From Cunninghamia lanceolata (lineage: Eukaryota > Streptophyta > Pinopsida > Cupressales > Cupressaceae): DNA of 64,000 nt. The number at the start of each line of letters is the position of its first letter. Position 1 is the stretch's first letter. The translations under genes were made by a program, and so were the position numbers. The notes beneath the pieces are model-generated. The model saw only the letters and a program-made list of their open reading frames with translations, did no database searches and had not been told where the DNA came from. Below are positions 43,669 through 55,821 of this stretch, in pieces. The stretch spans positions 5,642,001-5,706,000 of the forward strand of contig BSBN01000334.1 of assembly GCA_027924645.1 (NCBI GenBank). The letters run 5' to 3'.

Positions 43669-45941
43669 TATTGAATCTAATCATTAGTTTTTGTAGCTTC
43701 TTGTTGTAAAAAAATTACCTTTTTCTAACCCCAGTTTCTCATGATTTGGATGCAAATATATGTAGATGATCTCCTAGCTTAAATCTAACCTCACCATTGC
43801 ATCTGGGAGGTCATTTTGATTAATTTTGAGTACAAATTTGCCTAGATTTCACGAAGAAAAGAGTGTTTGGTGAAGAAACTCGCATTCAAGCTACAGAAAA
43901 TCACTTTTGGTAATTTAGCTTGCTTTTGAACCAAAAATGCTCGCTTTTGAACAAAAAATGCTCACTTCTGGAAAATTTACATCACTTTTGAACCATAGTA
44001 CATCGCTTTTGAACAAAAATCTATCACCTTTGGTAAACCTGGTCGCTTTTGGTTAGCACTACGTTCCTTGAAACTTTTCAGATCACTTTTGAGCTATTAC
44101 CCATCACTTTTGGCTTTTCCTGAGTCACTTTTGAACTATTATTTGTTGCTTTTGGTCTATAGTGAATTGCTTTTGATCAAAAACAACTTGTATCCAGTTG
44201 TTTCAGTCGCTTTCTGCAAATTGGGGTTTTTTGCTAACATTTGATTTTGCGGGGTATTTTGTTAGATTTTCATTGATCAATTAAGGGTTTCATCTCTATT
44301 ATGCAGGATCCTGATCATCATACTATCATTTTCCCATCAATTTGATTAGGGTTTTCAGTTTAATTGGTCTAACACCCTTTGTTTTGTAAGATCTTATCAA
44401 GTTATCATTCTAGGGTTTTCAATTGATCAATCTGTGGTTGCAAGGTATCCATTTGATCATATTTCATCCATTGGATTTTCCATTTTAGGGTTTACAATCT
44501 CTAATAGTCATTTTTTTCATAACCCTAACCCTAGTTTTGTAGAAACAGGGATTTATCATGCATCCTACAGATTTGAATCACTTCTGAGCAATAACATGCC
44601 ACCTCTGGTTTTTTTGTGTCACTTCTGATTGGTAGTTGATCACTTCTGGCATAATTTAGATCTGTTATAATCAACAGTTGGTCACCTATGGTAATTGTAA
44701 CTTGCTTACGGTTGCTGTCATTGTTGATTTTGGTTTTTCTATCATAACTTTAACATACGGAGGCTAAATCACGCAAACAAGGAATCGTTGGAAAGTTGAG
44801 AGGAAAAAATTCACAACAGAGTAGGTTTTATTAGGTGATTGTATCATTTTACCTTCTTTTTATCAGTCAAAGTCAAACTTGTTTTTAAAACCTCAATTGA
44901 GCATATCTTGAGAAAAATCAATCGAATTTCAATGAAATTTTTTTTTTCAAATTGTTTAGAATCTCCTGAACTTTCTGTTTGTACAATCCATTTTTCTGTA
45001 TTAGATCATCTTCATCAGTTTTTATCAGATTTCATCTTTTTCACATAATCTTGTTTGCAAGTTTACTTGTTTCTTTTGTGATTTGGTGACTTGTAGGTGA
45101 ATCAAAGGTGCTGGAGTAGCATTTGATCAATCAAAACAACAACTTGGAAAGAAAAAATAATCTAGGTGCATTCATTCTCGTCTTTCATCTCTTAATCATC
45201 ATTTGATTACACATTTGGATTTTGGGCTTAAAATGAACAACTTTCTTTCAATCACATAAAAAATTGGGATAAAATGAACAAGTGTCTTCTATCGCATTTG
45301 GCGTTGGGTCTAAAAAGAACAAGTGCTTGAATTGTCTTCTACACATTTCATTTTTTAAGGTCAATTAACAAGTGCAAGTGTGAATCAAGTGACAGCTCAC
45401 TTGGTTTGCTTTTATAAACCCTATCTAGGAGGCCTGCTTGGAGATACACCACTCCAAGGGATGACCTCAACGAAGGCTGAATTGAAAGACACCCTCATTG
45501 GGAGTTGGAATCTTGTCACTCTTGGCTAAGCCCCAAAGAACTTTATACCTTTGGGAAGTGAAGGTGAAGGGTGGGTTACCCCTTTCTCCCGGCTGTGTGG
45601 TAGGATTTCACTTTCAATTCCTTAGTCAACCTTGTGCAATCTAGCCTAAGACCTTATTGGCCATACCATAGTGTTTGTTTAATCGTCACATTTCAATTTC
45701 AAAATTTTAAATTTCTTGTGTCTTGTGTGCATGATTCATGTGTGTATATGCATAATCATTTGTTTGAATATTACCAAATCAAGCTATAGACACCAAACAC
45801 AGAAACAAATCAATCTAAACTTTCATCCTAGTCACCTTCATCCTAATCATCCAATCATCATCCAAATAATCCACATAATCATTTAATCATAATCAAGCAC
45901 TTGTCAAAAAGGTCTTAAGACTTAAACACTTGTGTGACACC
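43669..45941 (+). other. Gypsy-L leader: 3' end of LTR and long untranslated region
   Basis: No coding frame I can support. Between about 43890 and 44700 a short motif TCRCTTTTGR (R = A or G) recurs some 19 times. The segment 45420-45610 (ggcctgcttggagatacacc, actccaagggatgacctc) reads like the leader of other plant gypsy elements. A PBS could not be located. Confidence 0.6.
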
Positions 45942-48610
45942 ATGCCAACATTTGAAAACCAAGTACTAAAACTCATGCTCCAACTTCACAAAGCTTGAGA
46001 AAGCCAATCACTTCTAAGCCAACAAAACATTCAAGAGGCCAATGACATGATCCAACAACTTCAACAAACAAGCCAATCACCTCAAATGTGACAACTCGTA
46101 GCACAAGCCCAATACTTCATGGCCACTTGTCAAACCCAACAAGCACATCATCCTCTATCCATTCAACATCAACCAATGCCACCTCAACCTTACATGTCAT
46201 CACCTCCGACTCCATATCAACCTAATCCATGCACATGTCATATCAACCCTTTATCAACCTATCACAACCCTTATCCATATCAATCCATATCACAACAATC
46301 ATTATCCTATGTAACCCCTCCATCATCATCACATCAACACATTTACCAACATCAATAACAAATCATACCACAACAACAAGTCCAAACACCATCCCAACCT
46401 CAACAAATCCTATGTCAATCCTATGTGTCATTCATCCAACCTAATCCATCCACATCAACCTATGCCACATCAACATATCAACCTCCACCTCAACATTATC
46501 CAATTCATCATTCTAGCATTCCAAGACACCACCAAACCCATTCACAAGGCAACCAAGTGTCATCACAACATGAACATGAAAGCACAAATCCACCTTGGCA
46601 ACAAGATCAAATACCCTCAACTTCATACCAACCCCAAGACCTTTTATCTACATATCCCACAATTTCACCCAACCACCAAGACTATCAACGGCCTCCACAA
46701 CAATCACAAGTGAGCCTATGTCGACCTTTGCAACAAGAAGCACATCCAAGCCAAAATAGTGCCTTGTACATAAATCAAGTGTCCTTAGGCTCACCCATGC
46801 TACAAGACTTAATATCCTTTGGCAAGGGAGATACCAATCTAGCCAATGAATCCTATGAGTCACCTTCACCATCCAATCACATGCCAACACATGAGCCTAC
46901 TAGTCCTATCCCAACATCACCATGTGATTCCAATCCTAGTCCATTGGTCCATCAATGTTCATTACCTTCATCACCATGTCATTCTAATCCTTCACCAAAG
47001 GATGTGGCTAAGATAGTTTTACAAAGGATGCTTGAAGCAAAACTCATTAAACTTCCCGAAGTCAAACCATGTGAAGAAAGTCCATATGATGAACATGATT
47101 ATTGTCCATACCATAGAACCAAAGGCCATAAGACAAATAAATGCCCAATATTTTTCCCAATTATTTACAAGGTGAATCAACATACAATGGGAAATCATGC
47201 CACATCACCCAAATCCCATGTGTCACCCCCCTCTAATCCTAATCCTAATCCATCTAATCCAATTATCCCTCAGCCTAATCATGATCCTAAGTCTACAGTT
47301 CACCATCTACCCTTATCATCCATCCATTATATTGTACTTATACCCATACACTTGCAAAGGATGTGATCCATTGGCTAATAGTAAGGAATAAACTATCTCC
47401 ATGTGAAACACCTATCCTTAAGCCTATCAAAGAACCTTCAAACACCTTGCCTAACCCTTCAAGCCCATCATGTGACCCACAAGCAATTAAGCCTATTGAA
47501 GAACCTCCCATGAGTCCAAGTCACGAGTCATCATGTTCTCATGTTGTTGATCAAGAGCCTATCCAAGAGCCTTCTACTTCCATTCAAGTAACCCAAGAGG
47601 TATGTCAAGAGTGTAACCCTAAGCATGTGGAAACATTAAGCCCTAGTCCAAGTCAAGATCAAATCACTTTCACACAACCTATCCATAACATGTATCTTTT
47701 CCATGATCAAGATGATAGCCATAATGATGAATCTATTCATGAGCCACTTGATCCTATCCATCTCCCAACAACTATTCATGAGAAAGCTATCCAAATTCAA
47801 CCTATCCATAACATTTACCTTCTTTATGATCAAGATGATACCTATGAAGAATCTATCCATGAGCACCTTGATCCTATCCATAATCCTATATCTATTCATG
47901 AGCAAGATATCTACATTGCTCCCAGTCATCCACCATCTAGCCCTATCCATAATGAGAAAACATCCACTTGTCATGATGAGACACTTGTCCCCCAAGTAAG
48001 CATAAAAGATCAAACAAATAACTTGGATCTTAGTGAACATAATGAACATAATCAAGATCTTAATGATCCTTCCACATCCACTATCAATCCCACTTCAAGT
48101 CCACCATCATGTCCACTTAGCCTTACGATCTTTGTCCATGAATGTTCTTCCTTAGGACAACAACAACCTTTGTCCTCCACCTCACTTTCTCTATCCATTA
48201 ATGAGGTCAACTCTAGTGTTCAAACTACACCAAGTCCCATTGTCAATCACATACTCCAAAACATAGACTACCAAGGTAAAGGCTTAGGCATTTATGAACA
48301 AAGCAATTTGGAGGCAATCCATGTCAAGGTCCCCCCACCCTCATATGGCCTTGGATATACACCCCAAGGTAAACAATCTAAAGATTTTGATAATTCCTCC
48401 ACACATCCTAAGCTCACTCCTTTCCATCATAAATCCCATCATATCCCTAAAACATATGTGGTCATTTTGCCTCCATTATCCTACAAGTGTCAAAAGCATG
48501 TGACCATACACCTTCCACCATCCAAGTTACCTCCATTACTTCCAACTCCTAATATCCCTCCATCCACTTTACCTCCACTTCTACCAATGCCTAATTATCC
48601 ATTTATCTAA
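45942..48610 (+). pseudogene. Gypsy-L Gag-like polyprotein, Pro/Gln/His/Ser-rich, with zinc knuckle and G-patch-like motif
   Basis: ATG 45942 (MPTFENQVLKLMLQLHKA), then a Gln-rich helix (NIQEANDMIQQLQQTSQS), then about 300 residues of low-complexity Pro, Gln, His, Ser and Tyr. A compact part near 46985-47180 has AKIVLQRMLEAKLIKLPEVK and the knuckle CPYHRTKGHKTNKC (C-H-H-C). Past a frame change near 47360, 47363-48610 is open for 415 codons with repeated units of the type IQPIHNIYLLYDQDD..EESIHE (three copies, 47660-47900). A G-patch-like motif YQGKGLGIYEQ is near 48270. Stops at about 45996, 46089 and 46356. Gag and G-patch occur together in gypsy elements, where the G-patch normally sits by protease; protease is not visible here. 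Likely role: particle formation and RNA binding. Confidence 0.78.
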
Positions 48611-51510
48611 AAATACATTTTTAATCATGGCCAACAAATGCACATATTGTCTAAACATGAAGTTTCCACTCATTTCACCCATCCCATGGGATTCCAAAAT
48701 AAACATTTGGATTCATCCTTTCATAAAGCCAAAAATCTTAAAAAACTTTATTCCTTAGGGCATTAATTCAAAAATTCAAAGCCATGTCCATACAAAAAGC
48801 TACCCAAGCCCATACCTCCAAAAGAAAAGTCCAATACCAAAATGGTTTGGGTTCCTAAGAAAAAATCAAGCAAGTCAAATGAGGCATCCTCTCCCTCTCA
48901 AAAATCTCAATCACCCTCTTCCATCCAAAATTCCCATTCCATTTAAAAGTCACAAAAATCCCACAAGTAAAACAAAAATCATAAAAATTCCAAGTCTATC
49001 TAGGTACCTGAATCACTCAACCACCCATCTGCTAAGCAGACATCTCCATTGCTTCCTACACCACCTTCCAATCAAAAGCTTCAATGTTTATCATAGTGTG
49101 TGCAACCGTTGGTCATGGTTCCCTTCCATTCCACAACATTCCCACATACCTCCATATCCCCACCTTTCATCCATTATCCTACATATCTTCCCCATCACAT
49201 CCCTATGGTCCATGATTTTGTATAAGACTTTCATCCATGTTTTTTTTTTCTAAATCTTTGCATAATCCACATCATAGTCCACTATCTCCTATCCATCCAT
49301 CCATCCTTTCATAATCCACATCATAATCCACTATCCATCTACTCCATCTCCCTTTCATGAAATCCTCTACCAACATCTATGAGCATAATGACATGGTCCA
49401 TGCGATGACATCATTCTCTCTAGTAGGACACTATCACCTTTCATAGCACTAGACATTTGAGTCCCTCCTATTCATTACCATGGTGAAAACCTATTTGCAG
49501 GTGCCATGTGTAATTGTCATGCTATCTCATTTTAAAAAATGGAAAAAAAAGAGAAAAATAAAAAAAGTTAAGAGAAATGCCTTCATCCAATGGTCAAAAC
49601 CTGGTAAACAATTGCCTTGGATAAGTACCATGATGAAAACCTAGCAAACATGCATCATGTGTAGGTTGATCTTCTATGTCACTTACACTTGGGGGCACCT
49701 TGTCTCATCCAAACTATCTATCCCATCATACCATTGCCATATCCTATCCTACCATCCTTATCCATTACACCTACCATCCTTATCCATTACACCTATGCAT
49801 ACCTATTATAATCCTCCATCCATCCTCCCTTCTTCCTTTTGATCTTGATAAAGATATAGGGGCAAAATGTTGAAATATGATTTGGATATCTCTTAATATA
49901 TCTTATCCTTTTCCAAACAATCCTATCATTATCCACCTATCATAAGTCTTGTCATGTAAAATCTATCATGTCACCCTATTCTCATAAGACATTGTCATGT
50001 AGAAATCCTAAGTCATCTACCTAGTATGGGGCATGTTATTCGTATGCAACATAGTCTTTGGAGATCACATCCTATCTCTCTTATGATGCATACATCCCAC
50101 CCACTATAGCCTATCCTCTTATCCATCCATCTATCATGAGCCTTTCATCCTATCCACCATTACCCATCATTTTATCCATTCATCCAATCCTATTTACCTC
50201 CTTACACCTAGACTTGGTTTTTCCCCTTGTCATTGGTATTAAGCACAAAGGCTACCCAAATTGTAAATCCAATGTCATCCCAAAACATCTAAAAAATCCA
50301 AAAAAAACCAAATATTTCAAAAATACAAAAAAATCAAAACATTTCAAAACACAAACAAATTAAATATTCCCAAAAATCCAAAAAAAATCAAATACTGAAG
50401 CAATAAAATCAATCGAATCACATCAAATTCATCAAATCAATTCAAACAATCAATCCAATTCCTCCAATCAAATCACCCATTCATCAATTCAGTCACACCA
50501 ATCAAATCAATCCTTCAATCCCATTCATCAATCTAATCACCACTCAAATCAATCAAATCATCATAATCACTTCTTCAAATCAATTCAATCAAATCAATTC
50601 GCGAAATCACTTCATCCAATGATCACAATCAAACCAAACATTCCAAGCAATAATCCAAATGCAAGTCATCCTTAATCCATACCAATCAAGTTAATCAATC
50701 TTGTCAAACTATCAAAGCACAATCAATGGTCTTAATCCTAATCTTGTCGTAAGCCAAATCAATCAATCATCATCATCATCAATGGGATATATTGTTCCCA
50801 CATTGTTGTGTTGATCTAGGGATATATCATTCCCCACAATGACAACGCTATTATCATCATCATCATCAATCAATCAAACAATTGATCATTGGTTTACATC
50901 TTGAGAGGGGCAATACCTTGTTTGTTTTTGAATCATTTGTGCATGCTTGCTTGCTTGCTTGTGTGTGTTATCTTTTATCTTGCATTTGTATTAAATTGGC
51001 ATCATTCCAACTAATATTCATATATTGTGTATGTTGGAATAGCTTTTTGCATTATCCTTTGCATCTAAGGTCATATCATACCTTTTGTGCATTAGGACTT
51101 AAATGCTCTGTGCTTTCTTCCTCATACGCTAGACAAGGTTGTATTATGATGGGGCATGGGACACATTGTTACCCTGGTCTTTATACCTTGGTGCATAACA
51201 TCTAGTCCTATATCAAACATCATGGTTGCTCACCTTCATTGCAACATAACACATCATCATTTCTTCTATCCATTCCCTTATCTTTCTTCCTTGACCAATC
51301 TATTTCATTTCGAGAGCCTACCCATGTTTGTCCAACCCACCTATCCTCTCAAGGGGGCATCATCATCCTATCATTTCATCCTCATCCTATCATTTTATCC
51401 TTATCCTATCATCCCTATCCTTTTCCTCTATCCATACCTTAACTTCTTTGAAATGATGTTACTCGACATAAATCTTACCATTTCGAACATCATCTCAAAG
51501 AGGGACAAAA
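48611..51510 (+). other. Gypsy-L non-coding 3' region, low complexity
   Basis: Where pol should be there is Cys/Pro-poor, ccatcc- and aatc-rich sequence without domains. It contains three hairpin-like gaaaacct units (49479-49660), a purine-rich stretch near 49535-49580 and an aatc-rich tract (50380-50880). Short frames here (48879-49253, 50882-51205, 51156-51515) have biased composition and no motif. Confidence 0.6.
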
Positions 51511-52478
51511 TGTAGACACCCAAAATTGTCCCAAATTTGTCCATGTCCTACAACACCTAGTCAAATACATTATCTTATACATCATGTAACATTTTGTCGT
51601 AAACCCACTCCTAATTCCACTAATCCATTAGTTAATTAATTAAATAAATAAATTTATTTATTTAATTAGAATCCCATCTTAATCCCATCCTTATCCCACT
51701 TAGGCAATTAATTAAATAAATTTTATTTATTTAATTAATTTCACATTCATAATCCCACTTTCTAATTAATTAAATAAATTTTATTTAATTAATTAATTTC
51801 CCTCACATATCCCAACTAATTCAAATAAAATATTTGAATTAGGTCCTCACCTTTCATTACATGCCGACATTTGTCCATCTTCCATTTGAATCATGTGTGG
51901 TAGTACATCTTTCATTTAATATTCTTTTTATATACACAATCACACATGTAGTACGTTTTGTTTACATGGTCACATATGAGCCTTTTCTTCCTTTGTACAC
52001 TTGTCACATCACCGCACCTTTCTCAAAGAGTGGGAATAACTAATCAATCCTAGATGTCCACATCAATCATTTAGCCTTTTAATCTCAAGCATCCATTCAA
52101 ATTGAGCCTTTCCTATAAATCAACCCTCTCCCAAGCCATTAGGGGGGATTGATTCTTCAAGTATCCCCATTCTGTCAAAATCACTTTTGAATCTATCACA
52201 TTCATCTCCATCTATCATCATCTATCATCCTCATATCATTGTTATGCTGTAGAAGTGAGCACCCGACATTCCTCCAACAATCATCCTTCAAAATCTTGCA
52301 TGCTCATTCGAGGTGGAGAAGAGCAATGAAGATAAATCAAGCATAGCATGGAGATTGGTTTTCATTTATATTTGTTATTTTAATTTTCATGTTGTCTTGT
52401 GCTTCATTGTGCAATTGTTAGGGTTTGATCATTATTGTTTATTCATTTACCCTTATTTGCAATTTTACCCTAACTACA
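51511..52478 (+). repeat. Gypsy-L 3' LTR (968 bp)
   Basis: TGTAGACACCC directly after a purine-rich run (caaagagggacaaaa, 51496-51510), ends TAACTACA and is followed by the TSD atcta. The last 230 bp (from about 52250) have no counterpart in the 5' copy. Confidence 0.9.
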
Positions 52479-52483
52479 ATCTA

Positions 52484-53400
52484 TATGTAGAATCTTGTTG
52501 GCCTTCCCATATTATTACCATGCAAAAGATTTGAAGTCTAGAAAAGAATCAAAGAACTCAGACTTCTTCTTAAGAAAATATACCCAAGTATATCTAGAAA
52601 TAACATCAATGAATGTCAGAACATATCAAGCCCTACTGAAAGAAGGATGTTGAAATGGTCTTGCCAAGTCACTATGTAACAACTCTAGAAGATGTGTGGC
52701 TCTCCAAGCTTTACCTTTTTCATACTTCTTCTCTGGATGCTTACCAAGAATGCATCCCTGGAAAACTCCAAAAAATCAAATAGAAAGCAACCCTAAAACC
52801 ATATCTTGTTGACTAAGCTACTGCAAGTAGTAGTAATTCAAGTGACCAAACCGTTGATGCCACAAATGACTCACCTCATCTAACTGAGTGAATATAGCCA
52901 TTGAAGGAGAGTAAGGAACAAAGTGAGTAAACTAATATAATCCAAACTGATGATCTAGTTTTCTCATAGAAACTACAGACCCATCATGTAATTCACTGAT
53001 GACCACATTATTTGGTGTGAACTCAACCCGCTTGCCAAAGCTAGTGTGAGTGATCTGATAGATAGATAGGAGATTAGTTGACAAGGATGGAATGCAAATA
53101 ATATCCTAAAATGTTCCTTTACCCATGTCAACAGATCCTCTCCCATGCACTTCAATAGGAGTGTCCTCACCCAGGAGTATGACAGGCATAGTACATGGCT
53201 CTAGGGAGGAAAAACTATCCTGTGAGGAATCCATGTGGTGGAAAGCACCTAAGTCAATCATTCAAGTATCAGGTTGTGAAGCAATTACAACTAGGGCCTT
53301 GCCCTTTTCTTTCCCCTTAGTCTTTTCTATCTCCTTTCAAGACCCTTCTAATGAACTCTGGTTGACAGAATCGGGCACCTTGATGTTGTTCTTCTCAACA
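52484..53400 (-). pseudogene. Copia-O protease and N-terminal integrase, broken
   Basis: Minus strand: protease with MIDLGAFHHM (IDSGASHHM in intact copies, Ser changed to Leu) near 53250, then LGEDTPIEVHGRGSVDMGKG and IPSLSTNLLSIYQITHTSFG. GAG-pre-integrase follows (LWHQRFGHLNYYYLQ..GCILGKHPEKK) near 52840-52700. The integrase core has LHSDLARPFQHPSFSRA (first Asp) and FIDVISRYTWVYFLKKKSEF..FLDFKSFA. It runs into the Gypsy-L TSD at KILHID, where the other half starts DNGEEY. Confidence 0.88.
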
Positions 53401-53429
53401 AGATGTGTTAGGTGATCAATCTGCTTCTT

Positions 53430-54244
53430 TAAACACTTGCACTCATCATGTCCAAGCCTTTTACAATAAGAATACTTAACCTTATCCTTCTTAGGTTGAT
53501 CACCTTTTGATGAAGAGGTCTTATTAGCTGCATTTGAAGAGGGAGGTTTTTGATCTTTCTTCTTCTCTCCCTGGTTCTTTTGTTTCTTTTCCTATTTTCT
53601 AGACCCCTTCTATTCTTTTGTACTTTGATTTGTGGCAGAGGGATGTGACATTGATGGTTTAATTGTACCCATGTTAACTAGTTTATCTTGCTCCTTAGTG
53701 AGTTTTGTAGCAAACTCATCTAGAGAAGCCATTTTATAGATTGATCCTAGGGCACTTTTTGTAGCATAAAAGGTAGAAACAAAGATAGAATTGTTCAGAC
53801 CAAGCTTAGAAAGAATGCTTAAGATCAATTGTTTATCTTCTTTTACTATTCCACAATATTTTAATTGCAATCTGATAGATTTCAACTTTGTGAAGAAGTC
53901 TTGTATGGTGTCAAAATTTTTAGCACTCAATCCTATGAGTTCATTCTCCAACTGATGACCCCTTAATTTATCTTGCTTACCAAAGAGGTTTTCCAATGTG
54001 GTCCACACGTCATTGGGTGTTTTAGCAGTTTCAATATAAAAAAGTGAGAAATTGACATACACAAAGTACCAAAAGCTTCATCGCATTTGTTAAACCATTT
54101 TATCTTTTCTACATCATCTTTGGGTTTTGTCTCAAGTCCCATTGTAACCATATGATAGCCATGCCTTTTGAGATAGAGTATCATCTTTGATTTCCGTTCA
54201 AAATAGTTATATGGTGTTAAAATACGAATTATGGATGCATCCAT
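53430..54244 (-). pseudogene. Copia-O gag, nearly open
   Basis: ATG 54244 (MDASIIRILTPYNYFERKSK), a UBN2/DUF4219-type copia Gag: LYLKRHGYHMVTMGLE, KIKWFNKCDEAFGTLCMSIS, then after a frame change near 54000 TAKTPNDVWTTLENLFGKQD, FDTIQDFFTKLKSIRLQLKY and DKQLILSILSKLGLNNSIFV (frame 53610-54062, 150 codons). A Lys-rich part follows, then a zinc knuckle near 53475-53435 reading CKRLGHDECKCLKKQIDHL, which has lost its first spacing. It is the least damaged coding piece of Copia-O. Confidence 0.88.
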
Positions 54245-55540
54245 TTGTGTAGAAAAAGTAAACTAGAATCTAGAAAGACAAGTGTGAAAAAAGACACGTG
54301 AGACACCCCCCTAGTCACTAGTTTTTGAAATGACCCCCCCAAAATTACAATGTTGGCACTTTATAATTAGTGCGATTTATAATGTAAATATCTGATAATC
54401 AGACTCTTATAGGGCCCAAAATGACCAAAATAATGAAACTATATTCCAAATAAAATATGAGATTAAATTACGAGTATTGATGTGGAGTAAAAAAAAATAT
54501 GAACTATGGAAAGAATGACACCAAAAAAGGAGTCTGTTTTCACAAGTTATGGCTCTCGGAAGGTCTCAAAATGAGAACTATGTAGCAAATTCTAAGAGAA
54601 TCTTCAATTTCTAAAATTCTAGAGCATCAAATTAAAAAGCCAACTTCACCACAACATAGAGCATGAAATTCTACCCCAAATAAAAAAAAACTTGCATCAA
54701 AAAAGGAATTCGTATGCTCAAATTACAACCATTTAAAGTTGGACTACAAAATAAAAAAAGCAAATGGAGAGGGGTCTATCTACTGATGGTCATTTAGACG
54801 TCAAATTTAAGATAGTGACCATTGTGAAATTCATTTGAACTTCAAATTTAACACACTAGATTTGAGGGGAAAATAAACGTCAAAGTGAACACAGTACTTT
54901 TGACAGGCAAATGAACGTCAAAGTTAACACAATACTTTTAATGGGCAAATGAATGTCAAATTTAAACCATTGTCTAGTGATGGCAGTTTGACCATCAAAT
55001 TTAAGAGAGTTAAAAAAAATTTGTAGAGCCATACATTATGAAATCTGTATGACTTGGGTTGAAAGAAATTGGCTCAAAAAATTCTAGACTCTGATTTCAA
55101 TGATTTGACAGTGGATCTTGAGGTTTTTGAGTCTTCTGAGCACAATAGAAAGGTCTGTTTGGGCTGAAAATGCATTAATTTATCATCTCCCTCCAGGAAC
55201 CCCTCAAAAAATCTCTATAGCAACTAGGTCCTCCAATCTCTAAATTTAGTGAAACAAAAGTCAATCTTGACTTTCTCAAGCCTTTTGGACATTATGGAAA
55301 TGCTTCAAAAGCCTCTAGGATCACCAAAAATGTTGCAATCATCCATACTCACAAGAACATAGATATGCATACCAGAATATTATAGATGCTTTATTTCCTT
55401 CAAACTATTTTGATTCTCCAGATCATCCAAGGATGCAAGAGGAGAGCAAATGGGTTTTTGAGAAAATATTAGCAATCCAATACTCTCAAATCTCTCAAAT
55501 ATGAAGATTACAAAAAAATGAACTAAACCAAACAAACAAG
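54245..55540 (-). other. Copia-O leader with 38-bp tandem repeats
   Basis: Untranslated region between PBS and gag. A degenerate tandem array at about 54790-54985 has units starting at 54833, 54871, 54909 and 54947 (period 38 bp, core aacgtcaaagttaacac). No gene. Confidence 0.75.
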
Positions 55541-55551
55541 CTTTGATACCA
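55541..55551 (-). other. Copia-O primer-binding site
   Basis: Minus strand TGGTATCAAAG beside the LTR edge at 55552; one change from the initiator-Met complement. Confidence 0.88.
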
Positions 55552-55821
55552 TGTTAGATTCTGCAAGAAGCGAGAACCAAGCTAGGATCTGATGTCGGCT
55601 GTAGATCACATACATTGCAATCAATAGATGATCCAAGACCAAAATAGAAGAATTGAGATAGAATCTGATAAGAGAGAAAAATAGATACAAAGAAAGAGAA
55701 TTTGAGAATAGTCTTTATCCTCTCAGGGAGCTTTCACTGAACTAGTGAAGGTGATAGTACAATGCTATATATATAGCAAAAATAAGGCATATACATCTAA
55801 GAGGTGCATTAAATCCTACTA
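55552..55821 (-). repeat. Copia-O 5' LTR, inner part
   Basis: Plus strand TGTTAGATTCTGC at 55552. Continues at 62448 after Gypsy-5; total LTR length about 622 bp. A TATATATA at 55766-55773 is the candidate promoter. Confidence 0.9.

Larger units (their letters stand above)
42857..52478 (+). mobile_element. Gypsy-L: 9.6-kb non-autonomous Ty3/gypsy-type element in the Copia-O integrase
   Basis: TSD ATCTA at 42852-42856 and 52479-52483; excision restores the integrase frame. LTR starts TGTAGACACCC at 42857 and 51511; the 3' LTR ends CTAACTACA at 52478. The internal region has a long leader, one Gag-like frame (45942-48610) and 2.9 kb of non-coding sequence. I find no protease, RT, RNase H or integrase. 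The gypsy assignment rests on the Gag knuckle CPYHRTKGHKTNKC and the G-patch-like motif typical of Tat/Athila-side elements, so it is inferred. In size and structure it fits a LARD. Confidence 0.88.

Noticed and set aside
44520..44535. Telomere-like aaccctaaccctag
   Set aside because: Only two units inside a transposon leader.
47636..48055. Minus-strand 139-codon frame opposite the Gypsy-L Gag
   Set aside because: Met/Ile-rich shadow of the repeated catgatgg units in the plus-strand frame.
46425..48610. Host proline-rich protein gene
   Set aside because: Lies inside LTRs with a TSD and contains a gypsy Gag knuckle.
50780..50880. CRISPR-like or structured array in the cat/aatc-rich tract
   Set aside because: Simple-sequence repeats without regular unit and spacer; plant context.
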